Source: Elysia chlorotica
Taxonomy: Eukaryota; Mollusca; Gastropoda; Plakobranchidae
Reading direction: 5' to 3'
DNA length: 64,000 nt
NCBI GenBank assembly: GCA_003991915.1
Contig: RQTK01000028.1
Coordinates: 233,253 to 297,252 of the forward strand
Below the pieces are notes generated by a model, which was not told where the DNA came from, ran no database searches, and saw nothing but the letters and a program-made list of their open reading frames with translations. Shown piece by piece: positions 11,246-22,641 of this stretch; the first letter of the stretch is position 1, and every line of letters begins with the position of its first letter. Both the position numbers and the translations under genes were made by a program.

Positions 11246-11670
11246 ACACGGTCAGCACTGACCAGTTTCATAACAGGCTCTTCACACTCGGCCAGAGCCA
11301 GTCCCCTCCTAATATAATCCCCCTCATTAGAGGTCCGGACCCGTCCCCCTCCCGGGGGCAGGACAAAGATGGAGGCGTCCTCAGCTCTTCCTGCCCATGT
11401 CCTCCGAGCCCCGTATTAGAGTTAGACTTTCAGCTTTCACAGTCAGCGGAGCGAGCTGGCCCCATGCTGGGATGTGTATCTCTCTCTCAAAGTCCTCTCG
11501 CCATTCCGGCTTCCTTAGGCCACCTTTGTCCAGTAAGATCGAGAGATAGATAGAGAGGCGGAGAGAGGGAGAGAATGAGGGGGACAGACAGACAGACGGA
11601 CAGACAGAGGCATAGACGAGAAAAAAGGCAAATAATTAGAGAAAAGGAGACTTTAAGGGTACTCAGTTGC

Positions 11671-11896
11671 AGCCCAGGAGCAGATTTTGTTGCACAGCAA
11701 ATAGCAGACAGAAGAAAGCTTTCTAGCATGTGGTAAAATATCAGAAAGCTATGTCACCAACTAGGCGATATCGCTTACGGGTGCAGCCCAGGAGCAGATT
11801 TTGTTGCACAGTAAATACCACACAGAAGAAAGCTTTCTAGCATGTGGTAAAATATCAGAGAGCAATGTCACCAACAAGGCTATGTCGATTACGAGT
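11671..11896. repeat. 114-bp tandem duplication
   Basis: AGCCCAGGAGCAGATTTTGT occurs at 11671 and 11785. Both copies continue through GCTTTCTAGCATGTGGTAAA and ATGTCACCAACWAGGC with a few substitutions. Confidence 0.93.
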
Positions 11897-11944
11897 TCCA
11901 AGACTAAAGTCTGACAATTGTACGTGCTACCACACGGAGAAAGA

Positions 11945-11983
11945 TAGATAGATAGATAGAGAGATAATAGAGAGAAAGAGAGA

Positions 11984-12056
<73 letters not shown>
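11945..12056. repeat. (GATA)n-(AG)n compound microsatellite
   Basis: Five GATA units change to AG with a few interruptions, then about 65 bp of pure AG. Confidence 0.96.
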
Positions 12057-12060
<4 letters not shown>

Positions 12061-12512
12061 GCCAAGACTTAGTCTCAGCTGTTCGTATTATACATGTACT
12101 GACTCCGACCAAGACAATAACATGGGACGAAATCTGACAAATGTTTTTGCCTGTTTGTGGGACCTCTTGAATACAAGCCCAGCGAACTACCTCTAACCAA
12201 CTTGCCGCGTAAAGAGGAATATAACCCCAAATAGCAAGAAAATGGGGCAGAGAAAAACATGAAGACAGCAATTTTTCTTACTTAACCCAATGGTTGTAAC
12301 AAAAGTGCACGCAGTGACCAAAATGCACACGGTAAACAAAAACAAAACAAAACTAGAGTTATGTTGGTTTAGATGGACATGATGCAAGTGCGAGATGACT
12401 GAAGCGAGAAATATAAACTGACTTAAGAGGGGAAAAAATAAAGATAAAACAACTGAGGAGTAGCAATATATAACACAAGGGAACAGAATCTGGGTCAAGA
12501 GTAGAGGACGCT

Positions 12513-12601
<89 letters not shown>

Positions 12602-12635
12602 CAGAGAGAGACACAGAGACAGGAAGATAACACAT

Positions 12636-12667
<32 letters not shown>

Positions 12668-12668
12668 C
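12513..12668. repeat. (AG)n microsatellite in two blocks
   Basis: Pure AG at about 12525-12594, then ACAGAG-interrupted DNA, then a second AG block at about 12641-12667. Confidence 0.96.
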
Positions 12669-13069
12669 AAAGACAGACAGAAAGACAGGGAGAAACAAGG
12701 CATAGACTACAAGAAAAACACGTAAGTATAGCGAGAGGCCGGCCTAAGTTACATGTATCTAGGAAGCCGCGGCTGTCAGATCATCTTTGCCAGCTGGGTG
12801 AACCTTGCTCCACAGCTTGCCCGGCCCTCTGCAATTTGGCTACAGTGGCCGCAGGCCAGGCGTATGTATTCCCCAGGGGGGTACCAGGACACAGGCCTCT
12901 TCAGACACACACCCTGCAATTTGTGCTTGGCGATCCGGGGTGACACGCCCGCCACTTTCACGCATTACCACAGACTCTCGGCTGAATTACTGGACGCGTC
13001 ACCATCTCCGGGAAATCGGCCGGCCCAGATCGCGGGCTGCGTCTTTTGCTCCTCCTGGCTTGGCAACAA

Positions 13070-13137
13070 TCTCCTACAGGTCTACGATCTACAGCAATTA
13101 TGATCTCCTACAGGTCTACGGTCTACAGCAATTATGG
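13070..13137. repeat. 34-bp tandem duplication
   Basis: Two copies of a unit containing CTCCTACAGGTCTACG and TCTACAGCAATTATG, differing at one or two bases. Confidence 0.9.
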
Positions 13138-13825
13138 GGTTAGGCATGTTTTCACGACTGCATGGATTTGAAAACTGAGACGGCTTGATCAAACGAAAAG
13201 ATAAGCAAGCTCAGATTTCTGCTCTCTGTGTATCACTCCAAGTCTCACAAGTATCTAGTTGGTTGAGTAATCTTGAAACCTTGCAAGAAAATACTGGGTT
13301 ATTAAAACAAAACAAAAAATTAAAATTGAGCCTTCTGTAATAGTAAAGACACTTTATGCAACAAAGAGGTCATAAAGTACATGTATATATAAAAATGAAA
13401 CAACAAAGACAGGTTCAATTAAATTTAAAATCGTGTACCATTACTGTGGCCTGTTTCCGTGCTCAGTACATTAATGAGTGTTAATGGAACAATTCGAGCC
13501 TGTTAAGATCGTCTTTAGAGCAAATGGAAATAAAAGAAAGACCTGGTTGGATTATTCAGATCAGATACTTTTCTTTCACAATTTGAAGAAATGCAAGAAT
13601 GTATTAAACGATTACGTAAATAGCAGAATGTGATACAATGAGAATCTTCACATTTAAACATTAAAAACCATCTGTTTTTTAAATGCATGTAATATAGAAA
13701 CTTAACTTTTTTTTTTAATTTCGAAATAATACGTCTTCCAAAACAAGGAGATACTGTGAAAATTGAATGATTCCTTCCCAAGATTGGGCAAAAATTGTCA
13801 GAAGCGAAGTCAGTTAAAGACAGAC
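13138..13825. other. Unannotated AT-rich spacer
   Basis: Nothing recognised. A minus-strand frame across 13515-14015 owes its N-terminal part to the tandem repeat that follows. Confidence 0.5.
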
Positions 13826-13945
13826 GTCCTAGGACCCCTGCTCTGTCTCTGTGTGTTAGGAAGTAAAAACTGACAGAGCTTAGTCCTAGGACGCCTGCTC
13901 TGTGTGGTAGGAAGTAAAAACTGACAGAGCTTAGTCCTAGCACCC
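13826..13945. repeat. Tandem repeat of about 58-62 bp, 2 copies plus
   Basis: GTTAGGAAGTAAAAACTGAC and AGAGCTTAGTCCTAG recur, separated by CCTGCTCTGT segments of variable length. Confidence 0.88.
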
Positions 13946-14118
13946 GTCCGCCATATAGTCTGGATAGTGACGTTGACTTAGAGAAACCAACCAACCAACC
14001 AACTTTACGTGACAACCATGTCCTCTGTCCCCCTTCAAACCTCTAGCCTAGCTGTAAAACTTCAATTTAATCTTCGCAACCTTGACCTTCTGTGTGTTTC
14101 CTCCAGGCGCGCCAAGAG

Positions 14119-14126
14119 TGACGTCA
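14119..14126. promoter_or_regulatory. CRE palindrome TGACGTCA, with a TATA-like string 70 bp downstream
   Basis: TGACGTCA lies in a locally CpG-containing stretch (14105-14165). GGGATATATATAACC follows at about 14193-14207 and CTGGTAAGC (donor-like) at 14214. The order CRE, TATA and donor-like site resembles a Pol II promoter with a short first exon. No downstream exon was recognised, so this is weak. Confidence 0.2.
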
Positions 14127-14581
14127 CCACAGACCGGCCAACTCGCGCAGGCTGCACGCTCAGTCAGGGGGGACAACCATCAGATTCTTGTTGGGATATA
14201 TATAACCTTTTCGCTGGTAAGCTCAAGCCAAAGTTTTAGTTAAGGAACCTGTTTAATTAACGGGAAGACTGGCCAGCAGAGCTTTGGCAGACTCACGTTC
14301 TAGATAAAACTGCTTAACATAGATAGCCCCATCGACACGGACTTTCATGTTGAATCAGAATACACAGAACATTCCTTAACAAGTTTTGTAAACATTATCT
14401 TGGTGGACTTCTTACTCGAGGAATGACTTCCTTCAGAAAACATCAAAGTAGTCTTTGGTTTAAGCACCGTTTTTTTTCTAGTCAATTAATTGTTGGTGTT
14501 CCTTGCCACATGGCGTTGGGGATGATTGCCTGCCTTTCATTTCTGTCTACCTCTCTCTGTGGCTGTCACTCTGTCTCTTTG

Positions 14582-14583
<2 letters not shown>

Positions 14584-14615
<32 letters not shown>

Positions 14616-14737
14616 ACCCTCTCTTTGTCTCTGCGCACTTGTTAGTGGAGTGCTCACTGCAATCTGTGTATGTGATGTTGATCAAGCAGTTTGCCCTTCT
14701 ATCAACCACGACCACGCTAACGATATACACCCATCTT

Positions 14738-14795
<58 letters not shown>

Positions 14796-14912
14796 ACCCT
14801 CTCTTTGTCTCTGCGCACTTGTTAGTGGAGTGCTCACTGCAATCTGTGTATGTGATGTTGATCAAGCAGTTTGCCCTTCTATCAACCACGACCACGCTAA
14901 CGATATACACCC
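14584..14912. repeat. Perfect 180-bp-period tandem duplication containing (CT)n
   Basis: 14584-14732 and 14764-14912 appear identical base for base, at an offset of exactly 180. Each copy holds a CT tract followed by about 115 bp of unique sequence (GCGCACTTGTTAGTGGAGTG and onward). Identity over the unique part indicates a very recent duplication or an assembly duplication. The 229-residue frame across it is two copies of the same translation plus Ser-Leu runs. Confidence 0.96.
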
Positions 14913-15297
14913 TGACACTTGTGTGCATGGACGTTCTGTATCTCGCCCATCCCACTAATCATTGTTGGAGCTACCGTTCAACTTCCAAACATCATTGGCA
15001 ATACATGTATTGCCATTTCCCTGACTCCATATCAATGGCGTCTCCACGAGCTTCCCTCCAATACACACCAGTAAACAGGACAAAATTGGTTTTGTTAGAA
15101 CTGGTACATTGAGAAATTTCTAAGTCAAGAGAAGTGAAGTCTTCCATGCACAAAGCTGAAAAAGGGGGGAAAAGAAGTCATTATAATCAACCAGATTTCG
15201 TGGCTTTTTCTGCACCGGATGTGAGTAAAATATGTCGTAAAAGAGAATTTTTCAAACTCTTCCGTATATTAAAGCCTCCTGGAGAGATCCAACATGG
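14913..15297. other. Unannotated spacer
   Basis: No gene or repeat recognised. Confidence 0.5.
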
Positions 15298-15509
15298 CCA
15301 CTGGTTCCAGGGCTAACGTCTGATGCTTTACTGGCCACCAAAGGGAAACAAAGCGAGTTTACTGGGACTCCTGTTTCTGGTCACATTAAATCGACACAGA
15401 ATCAATCAGTATGGGACATAATCCTGCAAATAAACTCTATCTATCTTCGGATCGAACCGGGTACCTCGCGTCGGGAGGCCCACGCTCTATCACTTGCGCC
15501 AGCATGTTT
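15298..15509 (-). mobile_element. Ancient tRNA-derived SINE
   Basis: On the minus strand from about 15509, the head has GCTGGCGCAAGTGATAGAGC (A box) and CCCGGTTCGATCC (B box). The body reads TGTGTCGATTTAATGTGACC then ACAGGAGTCCCAG, and further on CATCAGACGTTAGCCCTGG. These are diverged forms of the core in the 62295 copy. The tail is not recognisable. Confidence 0.65.
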
Positions 15510-16028
15510 GGCTGTAATGAGTTTCAGTAAGAGTACATGCATGGGTATTAGATCACTGCTGGTGGTGACAGCCAGCCCAGATCTAACGAATCTCTACAGA
15601 ACACGTGACTCCTCCCACCCAACCAACCAGCAACTGGCACGCTGTCACACCACACAGCCACACGCCCGCTGAAGGTGAGAGGTCTGAGTGCCAATGACCA
15701 CTAATGAAGGCCATCTCTATTGATCTCTCGGGTACTCCCCCCTCCCCCCTCCACCCCTGCCCCACTGACCGCGTCCACTGTGATTAAAACCAGGAGGGAC
15801 TCAGCGGGGAACCCCGATACGTGCGGAATAATTAACGCCGCCCAAGCTGTATCACTCCGTGACAATGGACTCATGATTGTGTGCTGCCTTTGTCTACAGT
15901 CCGAGTTTTTCCAATCTTTGGGTTAGCAATTCTATACTTTTTTAGGTGTTCAAATCAGTTGGGCCATAGAGGTAAATGTTCTTATTTCTAGATTTAAATA
16001 ATAATGATGGTTCCGTATGATCTGTGAA

Positions 16029-16115
16029 GGAGAGAGAGAGGGAGAGATAGAGTGAGAGAGAAAGAGATAGAGAGAAAAGGAGATAGAGAGAAAGGAAGAG
16101 AGAGAGAGAGGCGGT
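16029..16115. repeat. Imperfect (AG)n tract
   Basis: AG-rich with GATAG and AAAG interruptions. Confidence 0.9.
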
Positions 16116-16661
16116 ATAAGTAAAAAGAAATAGGAGATAGAAAATAGTTAAATAGATTTGGGGGTAGGTTAAATAGTTGTTAGAAATGAAGTTTAAAAAA
16201 GCCCATATAAATGGTGAAAGATACAGGAAAAGACTTCCATTGGGCAAATGTGAGTCATCGAGAGATGGGCGAGGAAGAGAACGCGATGGGCTGTAGCCGC
16301 GTAAAGTGGTAAACATTTAGCTAGAAAGATGTGATCAGGGGAGAAGGGTGATTAATTAGACAGAGTCAACCAGCGTTTTCACAGCTATGCCACGCTGAAT
16401 TGCGCTAGAAGTGTCACGTGATTGCATCAGTCGCATTCATTGGTTACCGATCGCTTAGGTTTGACAACGGCTAGGGAGTTGTTCCATCTGCCGTCACGGT
16501 GGAAAGGGAAAAAAGTAAGGAGGGGAGGGGGGAGTGGGAGTGGAGAGGGGCAGTCTATCAGTAGAACTCCTGTCTCCTTCTGAGTGGACGCTCCAAGCCC
16601 CAACGTCAGACATTTCAGCCGCTCCTGGTGGTTGCCAATATTTGACCTGTCCATTACCACT

Positions 16662-16830
16662 GACGGGGAGCGGTGGTGGTCCAGGGGGACTGTCGCTTCC
16701 TGCGCGGAAGGGTGTGGTTTGATCCCTGTCTAGCTGTGCGTTTTGTCCCTACTGGTTACGTCGGTGGCAGTGTAATGTGGCAAGCCGATGTCGTCCCGCT
16801 CTGGGGCCCCGTCACCGTATAGGGTATTTA
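16662..16830 (+). mobile_element. Diverged tRNA-derived SINE
   Basis: The head has GTGGTGGTCCAGGGGGACTG and GTGTGGTTTGATCCCTG, a diverged B box. The body has GTCCCTACTGGTTACGTCGG, TGGCAGTGTAATGTGG and CGCTCTGGGGCCCCGTCACC. It is closest in wording to the minus-strand element at 8640-8795 and to 47245-47436. No clear tail. Confidence 0.55.
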
Positions 16831-17560
16831 ATGTGACTCAGGACACGTAACAAACGAAGGGAGACCGAAGCATATTTCTCAATGTATAACCACTGACGTC
16901 ACATGATTGTGTTGTAGAGATGCTGATCATTATCTGAAAATCTAGACCAACCTTCACCTACCCCCGGCATGTTCGCTCGCATGTCTGGCTTTGTCTGCGT
17001 TCAAGCGATGGATCGGATGTGGTATATTTACGTTCTATGGTAGACACACCGGTATAACTATCATTCCATCAGAGGTGAATTCTAAATGTATCTACATGCT
17101 TGGCGAGTTCTTGAGTCTTCCGGTTCTATAATATCCATTTTTTTTTTACCTGAGTGTGATCTGCATTTTGCACGGTCAGGCAACCTGAAAATGCCAACTT
17201 ATATCAACAAAAGGGTTTCCAACATCGGATCTCTTAAATCGGAGGCAGGACTCCTAACAACACCGCTACCACACTCCCTGTTAAAACCACAGAACGTTTT
17301 GTTGTTGACGTACCAAGATCTTCTAGCCCACCGTGGTTGACCTCCCCCACTGCCGGGCTCAGACTCGGACACAAAAGAAAACCGACTATATTGTTTTTCC
17401 TAGAAGGGTGCTAACTACAAAGGAACAGTGGATTTAGATGCTGTAGTCGGCTGCGTAAATTTACTTCCTCGTTGTACTTAGTCCCCAGTATCAGTTTAGG
17501 CCAGGTTTAGCGACTAGCCAACTCCATCACTCTATTCAAAGAGAGAACTTCAAAGGCGAC
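16831..17560. other. Unannotated spacer
   Basis: No gene recognised. One more TGACGTCA octamer lies at 16894-16901 without supporting context. Confidence 0.5.
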
Positions 17561-18045
17561 TAGTTTTCCATGGATCGATCACTTTTCATGACAAAACCGA
17601 CAAAAACAACCTGAAGCGCTCTTCTCTAGTCTAGACATAGATCTATGATTCTAGACAACACACTCAGCCTAAAGCGCCGAGCTGAGCCCGGGGCAAGCCG
17701 GAGTGCACAACGACGATTCCAGACCTTAAATAAAGGCTGCCTTTATTCTCATCCCCGGGATGCGGATCGATCGCTTTTCATGACAAGACCGACAAAGAAA
17801 AAACCTGAAGCTCTCTTCTCTATTCTAGACATAGATCTATGGTTCTAGACTACACACTCAGTCTGAAGCTCTCTTCTCTATTCTAGACATAGATCTATGA
17901 TTCTAGACTACACACTCAGCCTGAAGGTCTCTTCTCTATTCTAGACATAGATCTATAATTCTAGACTACAATCTCAGCCGGAAGCGCCGGGCTGAGCACG
18001 AAGCAAGCCGCGGCGCACAACGAAGATTCCAGACCTTAAATAAAA
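17561..18045. repeat. Nested tandem repeat: 58-bp units inside a larger duplicated block
   Basis: CTGAAGCTCTCTTCTCTATT begins at 17805 and 17863 and a GGTCTC variant at 17921, a 58-bp period. Each unit has CTAGACATAGATCTATG. The flanks also repeat: a GGATCGATC-CTTTTCATGACAA block at about 17573 and 17764, and a CACAACGA-GATTCCAGACC block at about 17706 and 18016. This suggests a larger duplication with later unit expansion. Confidence 0.9.
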
Positions 18046-18514
18046 GATTCAGATTTGAAGGACTCGAGGTCTTATGATAATGATAGGAAAAGGAATCTGC
18101 CCAGGTTTTAATCATGGCTCTATCAGAGCAACGGGGGACATGATTACGTGATACGCTGTGATCGTGTGTACCGCAAAGCATGCATTACAGGGAGGCAGTC
18201 GCTGGCCACGCGTGGGTGAGCAGGGATTGGTCAGCCGCTCAGTGACCAAACTAGCCATTGGCGGATATGTCTACAGTACTCTACACTCCGCTCATTCGTC
18301 TACAAGGGCAAGGTAGGGGCTGCTATACAACAACACACAGAATGATTGTGGCTTGATTTCTATAAACCCTCGACTACATTCTGACTGAGTCATTTCTGTC
18401 TTTCTCACGAAAGTAATATTGATTTTCCAGCGCTGAAAGAAACGATTTTTCCTTAGTCGAGATAATACACCATATTTTTGTTATTCTCTACAAAAGTTTA
18501 TAAACGGTCTTTGC
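18046..18514. other. Unannotated spacer
   Basis: No gene or repeat recognised. Confidence 0.5.
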
Positions 18515-18845
18515 CAGAGGAGATAGACCATCTACTGAAGATAAATCATTTATGTTAGAGGAGATAAACCATCTACTGCATAGAAGATAAACTATATACG
18601 CCAGAGGAGACAAACCATCTACTGCATAGAAGATAAACTATATATGTCAGAGGAGATAAACCATCTACTGCATAGAATATAAACCATATATGTCAGAGGA
18701 GATAAACCATCTACTACATAGAAGATAAACCATATATGTCAGAGGAGATAAAACATCTACTGTATAAAAGATAACCAATATATGCCAGAGGAAATAAACC
18801 ATCTACTGCATAGAAGATAAACGATATACGCCAGAGGTGACAAAT
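18515..18845. repeat. 46-bp minisatellite, about 7 copies
   Basis: CAGAGGAGAYAAACCATCTA recurs, for example at 18602 and 18648 (46 bp apart), followed by CTGCATAGAAGATAAAC. Copies differ by several substitutions, so the array is not freshly homogenised. Confidence 0.94.
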
Positions 18846-19477
18846 CATCAGTGTATGCTCTGCTATAATTGATCAACTTCGATGCCAGCAGAGAAGATAA
18901 AGCATATTTACCAGCTGAGGAAACCAACCATTTACATCAGAAACGTACACATTAATTACAGACTACAATTAGGCGACAATAAAACATAAATCAACAGATT
19001 GATTGGTATAATAATTGACCAACAGATTAGATAGTAACAATGGTGGATGCTGGTAAAGAAGATGGATACACAGTTTCAGAAATGTGATGGGCAGACACTC
19101 AGAGTATATATAGACTGCATGAAATAAACAGTGGAAAGTAATCAAACACACCAATACAATTAATATCTAGTGCCATATATCACATACATGTAGTAACATT
19201 ATATGTTCCTTAATTTATTTATGAATGATTCAGAGCGTGAATGTAAGAAAAAATTGTGAGATTTAAAATGTGATATCTTTGGTATTTATAATTAATTTTT
19301 AAATCGATTGCTAGCGTTCTGAACGGGTGGCAGAGTGTAACGTGGAAAGCTAGACTGTGACAAATTAGCGCAGATTGTCAACTGGGCTGATACACGGGTA
19401 GAAAAGTGGTGGATGGTCTTTAACTGGGGTAGGTTTGCAGTTTGAGGTAAAAAAAAGAGGGAGGAACGAGAACAGGT

Positions 19478-19480
<3 letters not shown>
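18846..19480. other. Unannotated AT-rich spacer
   Basis: Nothing recognised. Confidence 0.5.
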
Positions 19481-19570
<90 letters not shown>

Positions 19571-19571
19571 A

Positions 19572-19648
<77 letters not shown>
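19481..19648. repeat. (AG)n microsatellite, about 168 bp
   Basis: AG repeats with a few AAAG interruptions around 19557-19586. The Ser-Leu and Phe-Leu frames on the minus strand are artefacts. Confidence 0.97.
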
Positions 19649-19651
<3 letters not shown>

Positions 19652-20171
19652 CCAGATATAACAGTACCGGAATTATAAATGGGGACCGTTGTAACACAGA
19701 TAGCGAGCGAAAGAAATATCAACATACCTTTCGCCTGAATGTGGCAAAATACTTTAAATAAAAAAACTAAAAAAAAACAACATTTGAGCCGCCGTAGACA
19801 CGTTAAACTAGCAGATAGATTTGCCTTACCCTGCTAGGGATAGAGGTTTCGAACCGCGCAACAAAGAAATAGATGAGCGTCTGACAGCTACATCTATCAA
19901 TCGTCACGGCCCATTTAACAGTTCTAACACTTTGCGCGAACATTCCTGCCCCACTGCAGACGTTTGGCCTTTTGGCCGCTGTGATCCATACATCAGTGAC
20001 ACGGCCCGTCACGTCAGACACGGTGTAGGACACGGTAGCATACGGGCAGGCCTCCTGGAGATAGACCATCTCTGCATGTGTTTTAGGTTTTTATTGTCGC
20101 TTTTTGGAGATGTTATCGGCACAAAAATCGGCAAACGGCTTCCTGGAGGATTTTGGAGGACATTCTGGGAT

Positions 20172-20430
20172 TCAGGGAGGGTATTCAGGGTAAGAGGGAG
20201 AGGTATTCAGGGTAGGAGGGGAGGGTATTCAGGGTAGGAGGGGAGGGTATTCAGGGTAGGAGGGGAGGGTATTCAGGGTAGGAGGGGAGGGTATTCAGGG
20301 TAGGAGGGGAGGGTATTCAGGGTAGGAGGGGAGGGTATTCAGGGTAGGAGGGGAAGGTATTCAGGGTAGGAGGGGGAGGGTATTCAGGGTAGGAGGGGAA
20401 GGTATTCAGGGTAGGAGGGGAGGGTGGTGT
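20172..20430 (+). repeat. 22-bp G-rich minisatellite, about 11 copies
   Basis: Unit GAGGGTATTCAGGGTAGGAG (plus GG) repeats every 22 bp, for example at 20221 and 20243. Each unit carries three GGG or longer runs on the plus strand, so two adjacent units can supply the four G-tracts of a G-quadruplex. Slight variants (GGGAAGG, GGGGGAGGG) occur. Confidence 0.95.
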
Positions 20431-20595
20431 GTGTGGTTAAGAGGACGTTTGTGCTCTGGGCTGATGTGCAGGGGTCTCAGCTGGATCTGGCCCAGTGTCA
20501 TGTTGGGATTTTTCGGGAAACCCAGGGACCTCAAACTAGTCAGAGTTAATACTACTTGGTTAAACTTCCATCTCTTCTGTCTATTCTGACGGCTT

Positions 20596-20655
20596 CGATA
20601 CACTGTTTATCGATACAATGTTTATCGATACACTGTTTATCGATACACTGTTTAT
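20596..20655. repeat. 15-bp tandem repeat, 4 copies
   Basis: CGATACACTGTTTAT at 20596, 20611 (one substitution), 20626 and 20641. Confidence 0.96.
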
Positions 20656-21434
20656 GAGAATTTGATCTGCTATTCCACATAGTTATCCCCCTCTTTCATA
20701 ACTCAACCAACTAACCCACCTCCCCCCTGCCCCGCCTCATCTTTCTTAAAGAAATCTCATTCATCATTATCAATTTAGTTGACCCCAGTCCATTTTTATC
20801 GCACCATTTCTATTTTTTATTTTGTAATTCAACTTTATTGATCCCCTTCAGCTGTGTAAGGTCTGCCTTTCCCCACACAGGTTGATTATGTTATTTAACT
20901 CCAATATCGAAAGTTTTGTAATGTCCCCTTTGGCTGCACCATCCCGTTCCCAAATATGGTGTCCATTTCAACTACCGCCAACAACATTAAAACTTGCACT
21001 GTACTTTACAAAAAGCATGGCACAGTACATTAAAGTAATCTTGATCATACTGTCTGTCACGAACCCATTTGAGGGATCCATAATCTCGTCCCTGCACTCA
21101 GATCGGGAAGGCAGTTTCCCCAGAAAAGAAAATGATTTAGTGCTATTAGTGGCTACCCGAGATTCTAATCTCTGCGTGGAATTTTTGCATGGGAGGATCA
21201 TTAAAGTCCGCGGGAGATGAAAACCTTTGACGACGATCCCAAAACTGAAAAAAGGTCCTTTATCAAGTTGGTGCCGCAGTTTCGCAGCACGGGTAGGAGG
21301 TGGGAGATGGGTGGGGTGGGAGAGAGTTGTATATATACGTGCTGCGTAATGAGCTGTGACGGCCTGAACAGAATCCGCCATATTTATTATGTTTAACGGT
21401 CTTTTTTCTGATGGGAACCGCTGCTCCGCCGGGC
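20656..21434. other. Unannotated spacer
   Basis: Opposing open frames at 20882-21220 (plus) and 20968-21381 (minus) cover the same DNA and neither has a recognisable domain. Near 20832-20865 the minus strand reads GGGGATCAATAAAGTTG, which resembles some LINE 3' ends. No reverse-transcriptase residues are visible upstream. Confidence 0.4.
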
Positions 21435-22057
21435 GCTTAATATTATGTTCTTTTTTGTTTGTGTTTTCTTGAGTAGTTTGGTTTTTTATGTGTTTGTGTG
21501 GCGGACTTGCTCCTTTTCGCTCTTTTCACCCTCACCGTGTCCCGCTGTATGACACGCTTTTTTATGCCATGGGTAATTCATTAAGACAAATAAACTGCAC
21601 GCATTTGTATGCAGTTGCAGTATTAGAGGACGACATGTCATTACGGTTAACACCATCAGCTGCTCACTTGCTACCCCAGGCTACACTTTGGCTGTGAGCA
21701 GTGACATGTTTTATTCTATCTTAACTATATTTGCCAGAAAACGATGGAGATTTGTTCATACACCATGACCGACCATGTAATACATTGGGAAATGGATAGA
21801 AAGAGATCGTATCATTCCAGTTTATCAGATGCTATTTCTCGCTGTCTGTTCGGCGGAGGTTTTACGGAAACTCATTAGAACATTTAACTTGACAGCTCAT
21901 GTTTAACTTAATGAATTACCCATGGCATAAAAACGCGTGTCATACAGCGGGACACGGTGAGGGTGAAAAGAGCGAAAAGGAGCAAGTCCGCCACACAAAC
22001 ACATAAAAAATCAAACTACTCAAGAAAACACAAACAAAAAAGAACATAATATTAAGC
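21435..22057. repeat. Inverted repeat: 151-bp arms, 321-bp internal segment
   Basis: Left arm 21435-21585 and right arm 21907-22057 pair with a constant coordinate sum (43492). I saw two mismatches (near 21483 and 21560). Outer ends read GCTTAATATTATG and CATAATATTAAGC, each with an embedded TTAA; inner ends read CATTAAG and CTTAATG. This layout fits a MITE-like non-autonomous element with long terminal inverted repeats, or a plain inverted duplication. No transposase is encoded and a target-site duplication is not clear. Confidence 0.93.
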
Positions 22058-22093
22058 TTTTTTTTTTTTTTTTTTTTTTGGGGGGGGGGGGGG
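22058..22093. repeat. T22-G14 homopolymer junction
   Basis: Twenty-two T followed directly by fourteen G, immediately after the right arm of the inverted repeat. A similar T12-G15 junction occurs at 32927-32953 beside a gap. It could be a sequencing or assembly artefact. Confidence 0.95.
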
Positions 22094-22566
22094 TCGTGGT
22101 GCTTTACTAAATACTTTTAAATCCAGGACCATAAAATTGACGATAATAGGAAAAATCAATTTGAATGTTTAGAGGAAAGAATGGGGGATACATGTAATAA
22201 AGATTTGAATTAATCGAATGATCTGAAGGAACGAACAGTAACAACAATGGTCCCTAGCTACGACTCAAGCTGTACATGACTGAACTGAGGATAACGAATG
22301 GCACGGCCACGCCCCTCAGGAAGGAGCTTTTCTGGTTACTTTTGACTACGAAAGTCTACGGTCGACGTTTTCGCCATTGCTTTGTTTATCACAAAGTCTG
22401 TGGTACTGTGTTTGGATCATGAACATAGATTGCTTCATGTGGTGGCATCCAACAATACCGCTAGATTCTAGTCTAGACCTGGGCGTGTCATGAGATGCAG
22501 TGCCGCTTCAGGAGCATTCAATTTTGGCTGATGGGGGTACACGTACCACGCTAAGCCGCCGAGAGA

Positions 22567-22640
<74 letters not shown>

Positions 22641-22641
22641 G
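22567..22641. repeat. (CT)n microsatellite
   Basis: CT repeats with two TTTC interruptions. Confidence 0.96.

Noticed and set aside
14423..15112. Longest frame in the window, 229 residues
   Set aside because: It is two identical copies of a 180-bp tandem duplication plus Ser-Leu from (CT)n. The 180-bp period keeps the frame open by chance.
20832..20865. LINE 3' end on the minus strand (GGGGATCAATAAAGTTG)
   Set aside because: Suggestive of some LINE tails, but no reverse-transcriptase residues are visible upstream, so it was not called.
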